DNA from: Myxococcales bacterium
GTDB taxonomy: Bacteria > Myxococcota_A > Polyangia > Polyangiales > Polyangiaceae
Direction of reading: 5' to 3'
NCBI GenBank assembly: GCA_025351875.1
Contig: JANXVA010000649.1
Span: forward strand, 1 to 34,225
Length of the DNA: 34,225 nucleotides
The notes under the pieces were generated by a model. That model saw only the letters and a list, made by a program, of their open reading frames with translations, was not told the origin of the DNA and ran no database searches. The position numbers and the translations under genes are program-made. Shown one piece after another: positions 8,167 to 16,422 of the stretch (the first letter of the stretch is position 1; each line of letters starts with the position of its first letter).

Positions 8167-9296
8167 TCGGAGGAGCCGAGCATCGCGACCGTGCACGGCA
8201 GCACGATCTCGCGGAGCACCGTCGCGCGGAGCTCGACCTCGCGCCGCCAAGGGATGGCCACGTCCTGCTCGAGCGAGACGATTTCGGTCACGATCTCCTC
8301 CTTCGCCTCGTCGAGGGCGCGCGCCACCTCGGCCCCGCCGGTCCGCAGCGCCCAGGCGACGATGCGCCAGGCGAGCTCGGCGTGGCGCTCCTCGTCGCTC
8401 GACATCGCGGCCAGTAGGCTCGCGAGGACGGGATCGGCTGCTCTGCGCGACGCGTCGGCGAGCGCGGCCGAGGCCACGGACTCCCCGACGCACGCGTCGA
8501 TGAAGGTGCTCCGCGCGAGGCTGACGAGCGTGCGCGATGCGCCGGGCATCACTGCGAGCGCCGCGGGCCCGACGGGGCGCGCGCCGTAGGCGGCCGCGAC
8601 GGCGAACGCGATCCGCGCATGCTCGATCTCGTCGAGCGTCGCTTGCTGCGTGGCTTCGAGGAGATCGGGCGGCGCGCCGACGGAGAGAAGGTCGAGCGTG
8701 AGCTGGGCAAAGGAGGCGATCGACGCATGCTCGAAGGTCGCCTCGCGCGTCCAGTGCGCCGCCAGCGCGGCGCGCTCGTCGTCGCGGAGGGGGGTGGTCG
8801 TGAGCGCGCCGATCGCGGCGCTCCAGTCCGCCCGCTCGACGGTAGGCGCCACGGACGGCGCACCGGTCGCGTCACGGAACGCCCGTCCACCGGCGCATGG
8901 CGTGAGCCACGTGTAGCAGCACGCGGTCGCGTCCTTCTTGCGTGCGTCGGCCGTGTTGTCACCGTTGAACGAGACGAGGCGGTCAGGCTTGAAGCCCGCG
9001 TCCTTCGCGTCGTCGGGATGGGTCGCGGCCGCTGCGCACCTCGCGTACGGCGCCGGCGCGGAGGCGTCCGATAGGGCGTTGCTGCTCTCCGCGACGCAGA
9101 AGGCGCCGTTCGGACACGGGGACATGTTGGACATGGGCGGGTAGCCCCGTGGCTTCTCCGGCGCCGTCGCGGTGCTGGTCGTGCCGTCAGCGTTCGTCGG
9201 CGGCTGCGCGGGATCCTTGCACGCCGCGAGGAGGAGCGACGGGAGCATCGCGCGGATGGCGGAGAGATAGCGCGCGCGCGCGGGCGAGAGGCTCAT
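8109..9296 (-). CDS. Ferritin-like di-iron lipoprotein
   Basis: 395 residues from the ATG at 9296, which has GGAGGA 10 bases upstream; a TTG at 9314 would bury that site. The signal ends LLLAAC (C26). A Thr/Pro-rich linker and a Cys-rich region (CPNGAFC, CAAA, ATACCYTWLTPC) precede a four-helix ferritin-like domain. Candidate iron ligands are complete: E189 (FEHAS), E223xxH226 (DEIEHAR), E272 (GESVAS) and E302xxH305 (SSDEERHAE). The E, ExxH, E, ExxH pattern is that of ferritin-like di-iron carboxylate proteins. Known relatives store iron, scavenge peroxide or oxidise substrates; which applies here is unclear. A lipid-anchored extracytoplasmic ferritin-like domain is unusual. It is convergent with the haem-motif lipoprotein and divergent from the next gene. 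Confidence 0.85.
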   Translation of the reverse strand: MSLSPARARYLSAIRAMLPSLLLAACKDPAQPPTNADGTTSTATAPEKPRGYPPMSNMSPCPNGAFCVAESSNALSDASAPAPYARCAAAATHPDDAKDAGFKPDRLVSFNGDNTADARKKDATACCYTWLTPCAGGRAFRDATGAPSVAPTVERADWSAAIGALTTTPLRDDERAALAAHWTREATFEHASIASFAQLTLDLLSVGAPPDLLEATQQATLDEIEHARIAFAVAAAYGARPVGPAALAVMPGASRTLVSLARSTFIDACVGESVASAALADASRRAADPVLASLLAAMSSDEERHAELAWRIVAWALRTGGAEVARALDEAKEEIVTEIVSLEQDVAIPWRREVELRATVLREIVLPCTVAMLGSSDYLTAGRQTVSMQASLPSH

Positions 9297-9465
9297 GGGC
9301 GCATCTTCCTCCAACTGTCGCGGAGCCCGTCCAGCAAAAGACGATGGAGGCGTGAACGGATTGCGCTCGCCGAGTGGGCGGCCGGGTCACGAGGTGCGAC
9401 ATGAAGCAGGTCTGCCACGCCGAGCTGCGTGACATGAGGACGCTGCCACGGCAGAGTGACCGCCG

Positions 9466-10893
9466 ATGAAGCTTCGACCCATTGGCTCGCTCCTTGGTTT
9501 TGCGCTGGTGATCGCTTGCGGATCCGCCGCGTGCAGCGAGGAAACGATCGTCCGCGTCAACGCGACGCCCGACGGCGGCGCGGACGAGGGCGGTCGCGAG
9601 GCCGGAGCTGGCGAGTGCACCCCGGGAGCATCCGTCGCGTGCACGTGCCCGAATGGCGACCCAGGCAAATCCGAATGCGACTCGAGCGGGAGCCCCGGCT
9701 TCTGCGGCTGCACCGCGACCAACCTCAACTCGCACACCATCATCTCGAAGGGCGGCAAGAGCCAGATCGAGGTGGAGACCCACCTCGCCGCCGCCCCCGA
9801 CGGCGCGATGGTCTCGGTCTGGATCAGCCTCGGCAACGTGAAGAGCGACATCGGCTACGTGTTCTCGCGCGACGGCGGCGCGACGTGGACCACGCCCAAG
9901 TCGATGGGCGACGCGACGGGACGCGAGTCGTCGGACCCGGTCGTCGCGTCCGATCCGCAGGGCAACTTCTACGCGACGTGGATCTCGTTCGTGCGCAGCG
10001 GCGGCGGGCAGCCGTCGGACTTCGTGCTGTACGTCGCGAAGGCGGCTGCGGGCCAGAGCACGTTCGGTACGCCCGTGGAGGTCGACGGGTTCTCGAGCGG
10101 CGACAAGCCGTGGATCACGGTGACGGCCGCGGGCACGGTGCTCGTCACGTGCATGCAGTCCGCGAGCGGCGGCAACTCTGTCCTCAATGCGCACCGCAGC
10201 ACGAACGGCGGAAGCACGTGGACGAAGTCTCCGATCTTCACCTCGACCGGCGGGGACCAGGCGAATTTCGTGGTTCCGTGCGCCCCGAAGACGGGGACGC
10301 GCGTCTGGGCAACGCACCTCTCGGTCGAGGGCTCCGGGCTCGCGCAGCGGCTCCACTGGAGCGACGACGACGGCGTGACCTGGCCCGTCGCGAACACGAA
10401 GACGTACGGGATCAACTCGTCGATCACGCCGGCCACGTGCGTCGCCAAGGGGGACGACGTGTGGATCGGATACGGCCAGTGGACGTCGCAGCCCTCGGGA
10501 GCCGACGCGCCAGTGGACGAGTACCACGTCATCCACACGACGAACGGCACGTCGATCACCGACGTCACCGCCAGCGACACGAAGACGAAGCTGCAGAACC
10601 TGGGGTCGCTCGCGCTCGACGACGCCACCGGCGAGCTCGCCCTCACGTACTACGCCGGCGACGTCGATGGTTCGACGGGCAACGTGCGCTCGGTGCGGTC
10701 GGGCGACAACGGCAAGACGTGGGGCGTCAGCAAGCCTGTCAGCGCCGACCTCACCTTCTCGTCGGATCGCGGGAGCCCGAAATGGCTCGGTGACTACATG
10801 GGCACGGCGCTGGTCGGCGGGTCGCTCTTCGTCACGTACGGCGAGAACGCGGACGGGTTCACGCACGTCGCCTTCTCGAAGACGGCGCAATGA
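9466..10893 (+). CDS. Asp-box (BNR) repeat lipoprotein, sialidase-like fold
   Basis: 475 residues. The signal has two possible lipoboxes, ALVIAC (C18) and GSAAC (C23). A DGG-rich linker and a small Cys cluster (CTPGASVACTCPNG, CDSS, CGCTA) follow. The rest is a predicted beta-propeller carrying four Asp-boxes: SRDGGATW (134-141), STNGGSTW (245-252), SDDDGVTW (299-306) and SGDNGKTW (412-419). Asp-boxes occur in sialidases and in many non-enzymatic propellers. I do not see the sialidase arginine triad clearly, so enzyme activity is not claimed. Its stop overlaps the next start by 4 bases (ATGA), so the two are probably coupled. Confidence 0.88.
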   Translation: MKLRPIGSLLGFALVIACGSAACSEETIVRVNATPDGGADEGGREAGAGECTPGASVACTCPNGDPGKSECDSSGSPGFCGCTATNLNSHTIISKGGKSQIEVETHLAAAPDGAMVSVWISLGNVKSDIGYVFSRDGGATWTTPKSMGDATGRESSDPVVASDPQGNFYATWISFVRSGGGQPSDFVLYVAKAAAGQSTFGTPVEVDGFSSGDKPWITVTAAGTVLVTCMQSASGGNSVLNAHRSTNGGSTWTKSPIFTSTGGDQANFVVPCAPKTGTRVWATHLSVEGSGLAQRLHWSDDDGVTWPVANTKTYGINSSITPATCVAKGDDVWIGYGQWTSQPSGADAPVDEYHVIHTTNGTSITDVTASDTKTKLQNLGSLALDDATGELALTYYAGDVDGSTGNVRSVRSGDNGKTWGVSKPVSADLTFSSDRGSPKWLGDYMGTALVGGSLFVTYGENADGFTHVAFSKTAQ

Positions 10894-11138
10894 GGTTCGG
10901 GCTCGCGGCGCTCGGGTGCGCCCTGGCATGTGCCTGCGCCAGGGCACCGGACGCGAGCCCGAGAGCGACGGCGGACGCAACTGCGGCCGCGGGGGGAGAT
11001 GCCGGGGCGAGCGTCGACAGCGGTCGACCGTTCGGCTTGCCGATGCCCCAGCAGTACCCTCACTTCGTCTGGGACGCGGGCGCAGGCGATGCGGCCGCAC
11101 GGGACGGTGGCACTGCGCAGGCGCCCCTCATGCACTGA
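10890..11138 (+). CDS. Small lipoprotein, translationally coupled
   Basis: 82 residues starting in an ATGA overlap with the Asp-box gene. The N-terminus MRFGLAALGCALACACA contains a lipobox (ALAC, C14). The mature part is Ala/Gly/Asp-rich with a short motif (PFGLPMPQQYPHFVWDAG) and no recognisable domain. The overlap suggests it works with the propeller lipoprotein or is at least made alongside it. The function is unknown. Confidence 0.7.
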   Translation: MRFGLAALGCALACACARAPDASPRATADATAAAGGDAGASVDSGRPFGLPMPQQYPHFVWDAGAGDAAARDGGTAQAPLMH

Positions 11139-11144
11139 CGGCCG

Positions 11145-11173
11145 TTGACCTGGGCCAGTTGCCTCCGTACCCT
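11145..11173 (+). promoter_or_regulatory. Candidate sigma-70-type promoter for the TerB-like gene
   Basis: A -35 of TTGACC (11145-11150), a 17-base spacer and a -10 of TACCCT (11168-11173) lie between the small lipoprotein and the TerB-like gene. The expected transcript start falls within a few bases of the ATG at 11183, so the message could be leaderless. The -10 matches only three of six consensus bases. Confidence 0.35.
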
Positions 11174-11182
11174 CATTTTCCG

Positions 11183-11728
11183 ATGATCTGGCTCACGAAT
11201 TCCACTGTCGCCCGTCTCCGTGATCAACTCCAGGCCCGCGGCCAGCGCCCCTCGCTGGTGGCGCCGGAAGCAAACCTCGACGCTGACGCGGTGGAGATGC
11301 TCAACATCGTCGCCGAGTACGGCCCGCTCTGCGAGGCGATGTACTTGATGATGAGCGCCGATGGCTCGGTCGGGACCGAGGAGCGCGAGGTCCTGAAGGG
11401 CGCCCTCCGCAACCTTTCCGGCGACGCCATCCGCGGCGTGCAGATCGACTCGATGCTGGAGGACGCCGTGAAGCGCGTCGAGGCCGAGGGCCGCGATGCA
11501 CGCATGAAGGAGGTCGTCGCCTCGTTGCACGGGGACAAGGCAAGGGGCGAGGTCGCGTTCGTCCTTGCGGCGGCGATCGCGTTTGCCGACAACGCCATCG
11601 CGGACGAGGAGAACGACACGCTCAACGCGCTCGCCGAAGGGCTTGGCATCGACGAAGCCCGGGCCAACGAGCTCCTCGACGACGTCGAGAAGGACCTGAG
11701 CGGTCAGGCCGAGGCGACGCAACAGTAG
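11183..11728 (+). CDS. TerB-like helical protein
   Basis: 181 residues from the ATG at 11183 (MIWLTNSTVARLRDQL). The open frame continues upstream to 10667 but overlaps two real genes, so that part is a shadow. All-alpha, soluble and acidic, with no signal peptide. It carries the TerB-like pattern of acidic Ala-Asp-Gly segments before helices: MSADGSVGTEEREVLKGAL and, later, ADNAIADEENDTLNALAEG. TerB-family proteins occur in tellurite-resistance and stress-related membrane complexes and may bind metal; here there is no other ter gene, so the role is unknown. It lies just upstream of the Ser/Thr kinase gene on the same strand, 56 bases before its chosen start. Confidence 0.72.
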   Translation: MIWLTNSTVARLRDQLQARGQRPSLVAPEANLDADAVEMLNIVAEYGPLCEAMYLMMSADGSVGTEEREVLKGALRNLSGDAIRGVQIDSMLEDAVKRVEAEGRDARMKEVVASLHGDKARGEVAFVLAAAIAFADNAIADEENDTLNALAEGLGIDEARANELLDDVEKDLSGQAEATQQ

Positions 11729-11784
11729 CGTTTCGGCGCTCCAGTCCGATACGCTTGACGCGGCGCGCAAGCGCCGGAGCGCGG

Positions 11785-14307
11785 GTGGACAAGACGGAAG
11801 GCACGGGACAGCGCGTCGGCGGCTATCGAGTCGTGCGCAAGCTTGCGACCGGCGGGACGAGCGACGTCCTGCTGGCAAAGGCCGAAGGGCCGCACGGCTT
11901 CGAGCGGTTGGTGGTCCTCAAGCTGCTCCTGCCCGAGTACACGCACGACGCGGACGTCAAGGGCATGTTCGCGCGGGAGGCTGCGGCGTACGCGCGCCTC
12001 TCGCATCCGAGCATCGTCAGGCTCTACGACTTCTTCGCGAATGACGAGCAGCTCGTCATGGTCCTCGAGTACATCGATGGACCTCCGCTGAGCCGGTTGC
12101 GTGGGATGCTCAAGGCCGTCAGCCAGCAGCTCGACGACGCGACGGCGATCTACGTCGCGTCGAGTCTCTTCGCCGGCCTCGCGGCGGCGCACGGCGCGAT
12201 GGACGACGGCGGTGAGCCTGCGCCGGTCATCCATCGCGACGTCAACCCGTCGAACATCCTCGTCCCGTGGGACGGGAACGTGAAGCTCGCCGACTTCGGC
12301 GTGGCGAAGGTGACGGGCGCAAGCCACCAGAGCAGCGTCGGCCTCATCCGCGGCACGTTCGGATACATGGCGCCCGAGCAAGTGAAGGGCGAGACGGTGA
12401 CGCCGCGTGCCGATGTCTACGCCGGCGCCATCATCCTCTGGGAGCTGCTCACGAAGCGCCGCGCGTTCATCCGAGGTGCACTCCCGGAGATCGAGGTGCT
12501 ACGCGAGCTCGCCGAGCCGCGCATCGTCTCGATCGACGTCCTCCGTCCCGATCTCGACAGGAGCGTTCGCGACGCCATCAAACGCGCGCTCGAGCCGCGC
12601 GGCGAGAGGCGCACCATCACTGCCGAGGAGATGGCCTCGATCCTGCGCAGCGTCGTGTCCGAGGGCGAAGGGCGCGAGACGCTCGCGAAGGCGCTCGCCC
12701 TCGTGCGGCATGAGCCAAGGCCGTCCGCGACCAGCATTCCGCCGCCCGTCACCATGACCTTCGGCGCGCCTGACCAGGCACGGTACGACGCGCGCCCGGC
12801 AGCGACGACGAAGCCGGCCTTCGCTCCTCGCGCGACGCCGCCGCCGGTGCCTGTCGTGAAGGGGGTCTCGCGCCAGACGGCGTCCTACGGAGCGACTCCG
12901 ATCGCGCCGACGGGTGGGCCCGGCTCGCCGCGCCCGCCGGTGGTCGCGGCGCCGCGTCCCGCCGCGAAGGCGACGGAGCCGCCGACGGTAGAGGCCGCTC
13001 CGTCGTCGGATCGCGGCCTCGCCGCGCTCCTCGAGCCGTCCGAGAGCGACCCGCGACCGAACCTCGGCGCCGGACCAACGGTGCCGGCCTTCGTGCCCGG
13101 CGCGGTGACGCTCGCTCACCGAGACTCGATCGACGAAATCCTCCGGAGCGTGCCGAGCAACGTCCCGCCGAACATGTTTCCGAAGACGGATCCGCCGGGC
13201 GGCGTGCCTGTCAGAGCACCCGGAGCGGTCTCGTCGATCCCGGGCGTCGATGTCCTCGCGGATCCCTTTGCGCGGGAGATCGGCCAGCTTCCACCGGCTC
13301 CGCCTCCGCTTGATCCGTCCGTCCCGTTGAACCTCGGCGCCACCTTCGTCGACGTGCCGCCGGTCGAGGTCAAGGCGTCGACGTCCTCGTTCCCGCCGCT
13401 CGACCGCACGCTCGCGCTCACAGCGCCGCCGCTCGCAATGACCGCACCGATGCTGGGCCTCGAGCCGATCGTCGGACCTCCTCCCGACACGGCGCGCATG
13501 GCCGGCTTTGCGAGCGCACCCGCCGCAGGCCTGCCTCCGCCCACCCGCCCACCGATGGCCGAGTCGGCGGCGGCCGGCACGCTGCCGCTCGGGGCGATGA
13601 GCGGCTTTGCGCCCGCGCCTCACGCAGCTACGCAGCTCCTCGCACCTGGCTCGTATCCACCCGCGCATGCGGTGGCCATTTCGGGGCCGAGCTCCGCGCC
13701 GAGCGCGTTGGGGAACTACGCACCGGGCGCGTCGCCGAGCGCGTCGCCCGCGCCGGTGAAGCGGCGCTCGCCGGCGGTTGCTCTCCTCGCGCTCGTCGTC
13801 GTCGTCGTCGTTGGGGGCGGCCTCGGCGCGGTTGCGTACCTGCGGCGGCCGCGGGCCTATGCCATCGTCGGGTCCGCACCGACGTCGAGCGCAAGGGCCG
13901 CCGCTGGAGCCGCCACGGAGGCCGCAACCGAGGAGAGTGCCGCGCAACAGGGCAGCGCGCCGTCGGCTGCGGCGAGCCAGGCGGCCGTGTCCACTCCGCC
14001 GACCGTCGCGTCGGCATCCGGGTCCGCCATGCCAGCGGCCACCGCGGCGCCGCCTGCGATGGCGTCCGCCTCCGCGTCCGCGGCGCCGTCCGAGCCAGCA
14101 TCGGATCTACCGCCGGGGATGGGACGCGTGCGTACCGCGGGGGCGGCACCAGGCCGCCGTATCTTCGTCGACGATCGCGTCGCGGGTCAGACGCCCGAGG
14201 CGGTCGTCGTGAAATGCGGAGTGCGCACCATCAGGGTCGGCAGCTCCGGCGTCGCGCGCTCGGTCGATGTCCCGTGCGGCGGAGAGATTACCGCCGGCGA
14301 CCGCTGA
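11785..14307 (+). CDS. Membrane Ser/Thr protein kinase with PEGA-like C-terminus
   Basis: 840 residues from the GTG at 11785, which has GGAG 5 bases upstream; a TTG at 11755 is the alternative. The kinase domain starts GGYRVVRKLATGGTSDV. Key residues: ATP-binding K46 (VVLK), catalytic loop HRDVNPSN (H150, D152, N157), DFG at 170-172 and APE at 196-198. A Pro/Ala-rich linker of about 350 residues follows. One transmembrane helix lies at about 662-688 (AVALLALVVVVVVGGGLGAV), then an Ala/Ser-rich stalk and a short PEGA-like domain (RIFVDDRVAGQTPEAVVV) with two Cys residues. The kinase is cytoplasmic and the tail extracytoplasmic, as in myxobacterial Pkn proteins. The substrate is unknown. It converges on the SGNH gene 12 bases away. 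Confidence 0.93.
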   Translation: MDKTEGTGQRVGGYRVVRKLATGGTSDVLLAKAEGPHGFERLVVLKLLLPEYTHDADVKGMFAREAAAYARLSHPSIVRLYDFFANDEQLVMVLEYIDGPPLSRLRGMLKAVSQQLDDATAIYVASSLFAGLAAAHGAMDDGGEPAPVIHRDVNPSNILVPWDGNVKLADFGVAKVTGASHQSSVGLIRGTFGYMAPEQVKGETVTPRADVYAGAIILWELLTKRRAFIRGALPEIEVLRELAEPRIVSIDVLRPDLDRSVRDAIKRALEPRGERRTITAEEMASILRSVVSEGEGRETLAKALALVRHEPRPSATSIPPPVTMTFGAPDQARYDARPAATTKPAFAPRATPPPVPVVKGVSRQTASYGATPIAPTGGPGSPRPPVVAAPRPAAKATEPPTVEAAPSSDRGLAALLEPSESDPRPNLGAGPTVPAFVPGAVTLAHRDSIDEILRSVPSNVPPNMFPKTDPPGGVPVRAPGAVSSIPGVDVLADPFAREIGQLPPAPPPLDPSVPLNLGATFVDVPPVEVKASTSSFPPLDRTLALTAPPLAMTAPMLGLEPIVGPPPDTARMAGFASAPAAGLPPPTRPPMAESAAAGTLPLGAMSGFAPAPHAATQLLAPGSYPPAHAVAISGPSSAPSALGNYAPGASPSASPAPVKRRSPAVALLALVVVVVVGGGLGAVAYLRRPRAYAIVGSAPTSSARAAAGAATEAATEESAAQQGSAPSAAASQAAVSTPPTVASASGSAMPAATAAPPAMASASASAAPSEPASDLPPGMGRVRTAGAAPGRRIFVDDRVAGQTPEAVVVKCGVRTIRVGSSGVARSVDVPCGGEITAGDR

Positions 14308-14319
14308 TCCGCTCTGCGA

Positions 14320-15063
14320 CTAAGGAGCGCCGGCGTCGCCGAGGCTCGCCGGGGAGGGCGCCGCCGGGGTCCCGCGGAAGTACGTCCAGAAGCTCGTCGC
14401 CCAGTCGGCGCCGCCGCGATCGGTCGGATGGATCCCGTCGCCGGCGCGCTGCAGCTTGAGGCCGCTCGAGTCGAAAAATTTGCACGGCGCGACGCTGTCC
14501 TTGAGAACCTGGACGATCCCGGTGTCGGGTTTCCACGTCGGCGGACCCATCCAGTAGCACTCGCGCGAGCCGACGCGCTTCACGATGTTCTGCACGTTGC
14601 CGACCATCGACGCGGGGTAGGGGACGAACACGTCGTTCGTGCCGAGCGTGATGATGACGATGTCGGGACGGTGCTTGTCGATGAGGCTCTTAAGCTTCGG
14701 CGAGTGGTCGTAGCTGACGATCGACTCGCTCACCTTGAAGTCGCGGATGAACCTGGCGCCCTCGGCGCTGAAGCGCTGGTCGAGCGCTCGTGTGAGGCCC
14801 CAGTTGCCGCCGACCATCGAGTCACCGACGTGGAGGACCGTCTTGCCGGTGAGCGGCGGTGCGGCGACGTTCTCGAGCGCTGCGCCCGCGTCCTGGGCGG
14901 CGCTCGGAACTTCCAGCGCCGTCGCGAGGCGAAGGCTCGCGCTCTTCACTTCCGCGGTGGCCGCGGCGGCGCTCTGCGGGGCGGGCGCAGGCGGATTACG
15001 CGAGCAGCCGCAGATCAGCGCAGCGCTCGTCAGGATCGCGCAGCCCAGGATGGGGGGACGCAT
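14320..15063 (-). CDS. SGNH/GDSL-type hydrolase lipoprotein
   Basis: 247 residues. Signal MRPPILGCAILTSAALICGC with a probable lipid-attached C20. After an Ala/Pro linker the SGNH blocks are visible: GDS at 80-82 (nucleophile S82), GTND at 141-144 (block III Asn) and DGIHP, giving the D209/H212 catalytic pair. SGNH enzymes are esterases, lipases or acyl transferases; a small lipid-anchored one often acts on O-acyl groups of envelope polysaccharides or peptidoglycan, but the substrate cannot be read here. The next gene downstream in its direction is the convergent kinase. The 71-base gap to the upstream same-strand gene contains an inverted repeat (15087-15093 with 15114-15120) that could attenuate read-through. 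Confidence 0.87.
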   Translation of the reverse strand: MRPPILGCAILTSAALICGCSRNPPAPAPQSAAAATAEVKSASLRLATALEVPSAAQDAGAALENVAAPPLTGKTVLHVGDSMVGGNWGLTRALDQRFSAEGARFIRDFKVSESIVSYDHSPKLKSLIDKHRPDIVIITLGTNDVFVPYPASMVGNVQNIVKRVGSRECYWMGPPTWKPDTGIVQVLKDSVAPCKFFDSSGLKLQRAGDGIHPTDRGGADWATSFWTYFRGTPAAPSPASLGDAGAP

Positions 15064-15134
15064 CGCGCTCCCTTATGACAGAGCGCACGGGTCCCGTCGA
15101 GATTCTGTCGAACGACCCGTCGCAGCAGAACTTG

Positions 15135-16088
15135 TCACGGCGCGACGTCGGAGCAGCAGCGGAAACCGGTCGAGTAGTCGTGGTACCAGGCTTCATGGGC
15201 GTCGGTGCGGTAGCCGCAGCCGTCGCCGTTCTGCGTCACGTCGAGGTAGTAACCGCCCTGGAACGTGCCCGCGGGATCGAGGACCCACTCGTGGAGGTTC
15301 CCGACCATGTCGTAGACGCCGTAGCCGTTCGTGCAGCCCTCATGAGAGCCTGTCTCGGCCAGGCCGCCCGCCATCTGGTTGAGGCGCTCGTCGTTCATCT
15401 TGTCCCAGGTCCACGCCTTGCCCTCCTGGACGGCCGCCGGGAAGAAGTTGCCGACCGGGCTCTTGCCGTTGTCGTTGCAGGTACCGGGCGTGCGCTCGTT
15501 CGCGTAGCCGAACTTCTTCGGCTCGGGGCCCTTGCATGCCGTCTTCCACTCGACGGGCTTGCAGAGGCGCTTCGCCGAACGGCCGCATGCCTCGATCGCC
15601 TGCTTCTCGCTGATGTAGCCTTGCGGATAGACGCCCTTTTCGCTCACGGCGCGGACCGTGTGACCTTCGACCGGCTGGTAATAGGGCCAGGCGCGCTCGT
15701 CGCCGTTCGACAGGATCTCCACGAGGGAGGCCTCGTACTTGTCGACGCAGAACTTGTCGTCGATGCTCGCCATGTCCGGCGGACACAGGCCGTTCATCGC
15801 GAGGGGGCGGTCACCGACCTTGAGGAGCTGCTCGACCGGAATGTCGGCCGTCGACGCGAAGCTGAGCCTGGGCATCGCGCCGGAGGTGAGCTGAATCGCC
15901 GCGGGATCGGCCGGCGCCTCGAGCGAGGTGGTCGCTTTTGCCGAGGTCAGCGTGGTCGTGCTGAAGACGCCGTGTCCCACTTGGCTCGCGTAGAGTCGAT
16001 TGGCGCAGCCGGCCGCCCCCGCGAGGGAAGCTGCCGAGAAACCTGCGATCGCCGCGATAAGCCAAGCCGGGTGGGTCTTCTGCTGCAC
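15135..16088 (-). CDS. Formylglycine-generating-enzyme-like (SUMF1 domain) lipoprotein
   Basis: 317 residues from a GTG at 16088 with an excellent ribosome site (GGAGGTGAG, core 6 bases upstream). The signal ends LAGAAGC (C28). The rest is an FGE-sulfatase/SUMF1 fold, with VDKYEAS, RLCKPVEWKTAC, GNLHEWVLD and the closing STGFRCC. The copper-binding Cys pair of true FGE (CX4C late in the domain) is not visible: only one Cys (GDGCGYRT) lies in that stretch. A formylglycine-generating role is therefore unlikely, and no CXPXR-type sulfatase occurs in the window. Such proteins in myxobacteria are usually extracytoplasmic with unknown roles. Extra Cys residues suggest disulfides. Confidence 0.86.
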   Translation of the reverse strand: MQQKTHPAWLIAAIAGFSAASLAGAAGCANRLYASQVGHGVFSTTTLTSAKATTSLEAPADPAAIQLTSGAMPRLSFASTADIPVEQLLKVGDRPLAMNGLCPPDMASIDDKFCVDKYEASLVEILSNGDERAWPYYQPVEGHTVRAVSEKGVYPQGYISEKQAIEACGRSAKRLCKPVEWKTACKGPEPKKFGYANERTPGTCNDNGKSPVGNFFPAAVQEGKAWTWDKMNDERLNQMAGGLAETGSHEGCTNGYGVYDMVGNLHEWVLDPAGTFQGGYYLDVTQNGDGCGYRTDAHEAWYHDYSTGFRCCSDVAP

Positions 16089-16422
16089 TTCTCACCTCCG
16101 GCAAACCGGCGGACGGGGCGTCCGCGGGTGACGCGTAGTTCCCTACGCGCTCCCTGGGGATACTTTGCACCAGGGGGGCCAGCCAACCCCAATCGACACC
16201 GGGCCGTCATTTAGGTGGGACCTCCACTCCATAAAGGCCGCGTTAGGATTGGATATTTGATGCATAATCTCGAGCTATTGAAGTCGAACAGATGAGGTGC
16301 CAGGTCACCTCGCCGAGGCGTGGCGTTACCGCCCATGTCGCGACTCGGAGAGGCGTCTGAGACTCAACGGGCGCGCAGTGTCGCGCCCGAACCACGGTCG
16401 CGCTCGACCCGTGACGGCGCCG
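16089..16422. promoter_or_regulatory. Gene-free upstream region of the FGE-like gene
   Basis: No supported gene lies between the GTG at 16088 and the Rieske stop at 16423. It contains the ribosome site of the FGE-like gene (16091-16099) and a short hairpin next to it (gcggac at 16109-16114 with gtccgc at 16120-16125). A stretch at 16225-16290 is clearly more AT-rich than its surroundings and probably contains the promoter. An inverted repeat gaggtg/cacctc lies at 16294-16311. I cannot assign a confident -35/-10 pair. Confidence 0.4.

Noticed and set aside
9187-11100. 637-codon minus-strand ORF opposite the Asp-box gene
   Set aside because: Arg/Asp/Ala-rich antisense shadow; the plus strand shows a signal peptide and four Asp-boxes.
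11183-11728. Tellurite-resistance operon
   Set aside because: Only a TerB-like domain is present; no terC, terD, terA or terZ gene is in the window.
12499-13947. 482-codon antisense ORF in the kinase linker region
   Set aside because: The Pro/Ala-rich linker is GC-extreme and stop-free in several frames; the kinase frame is continuous from ATP site to PEGA-like tail.
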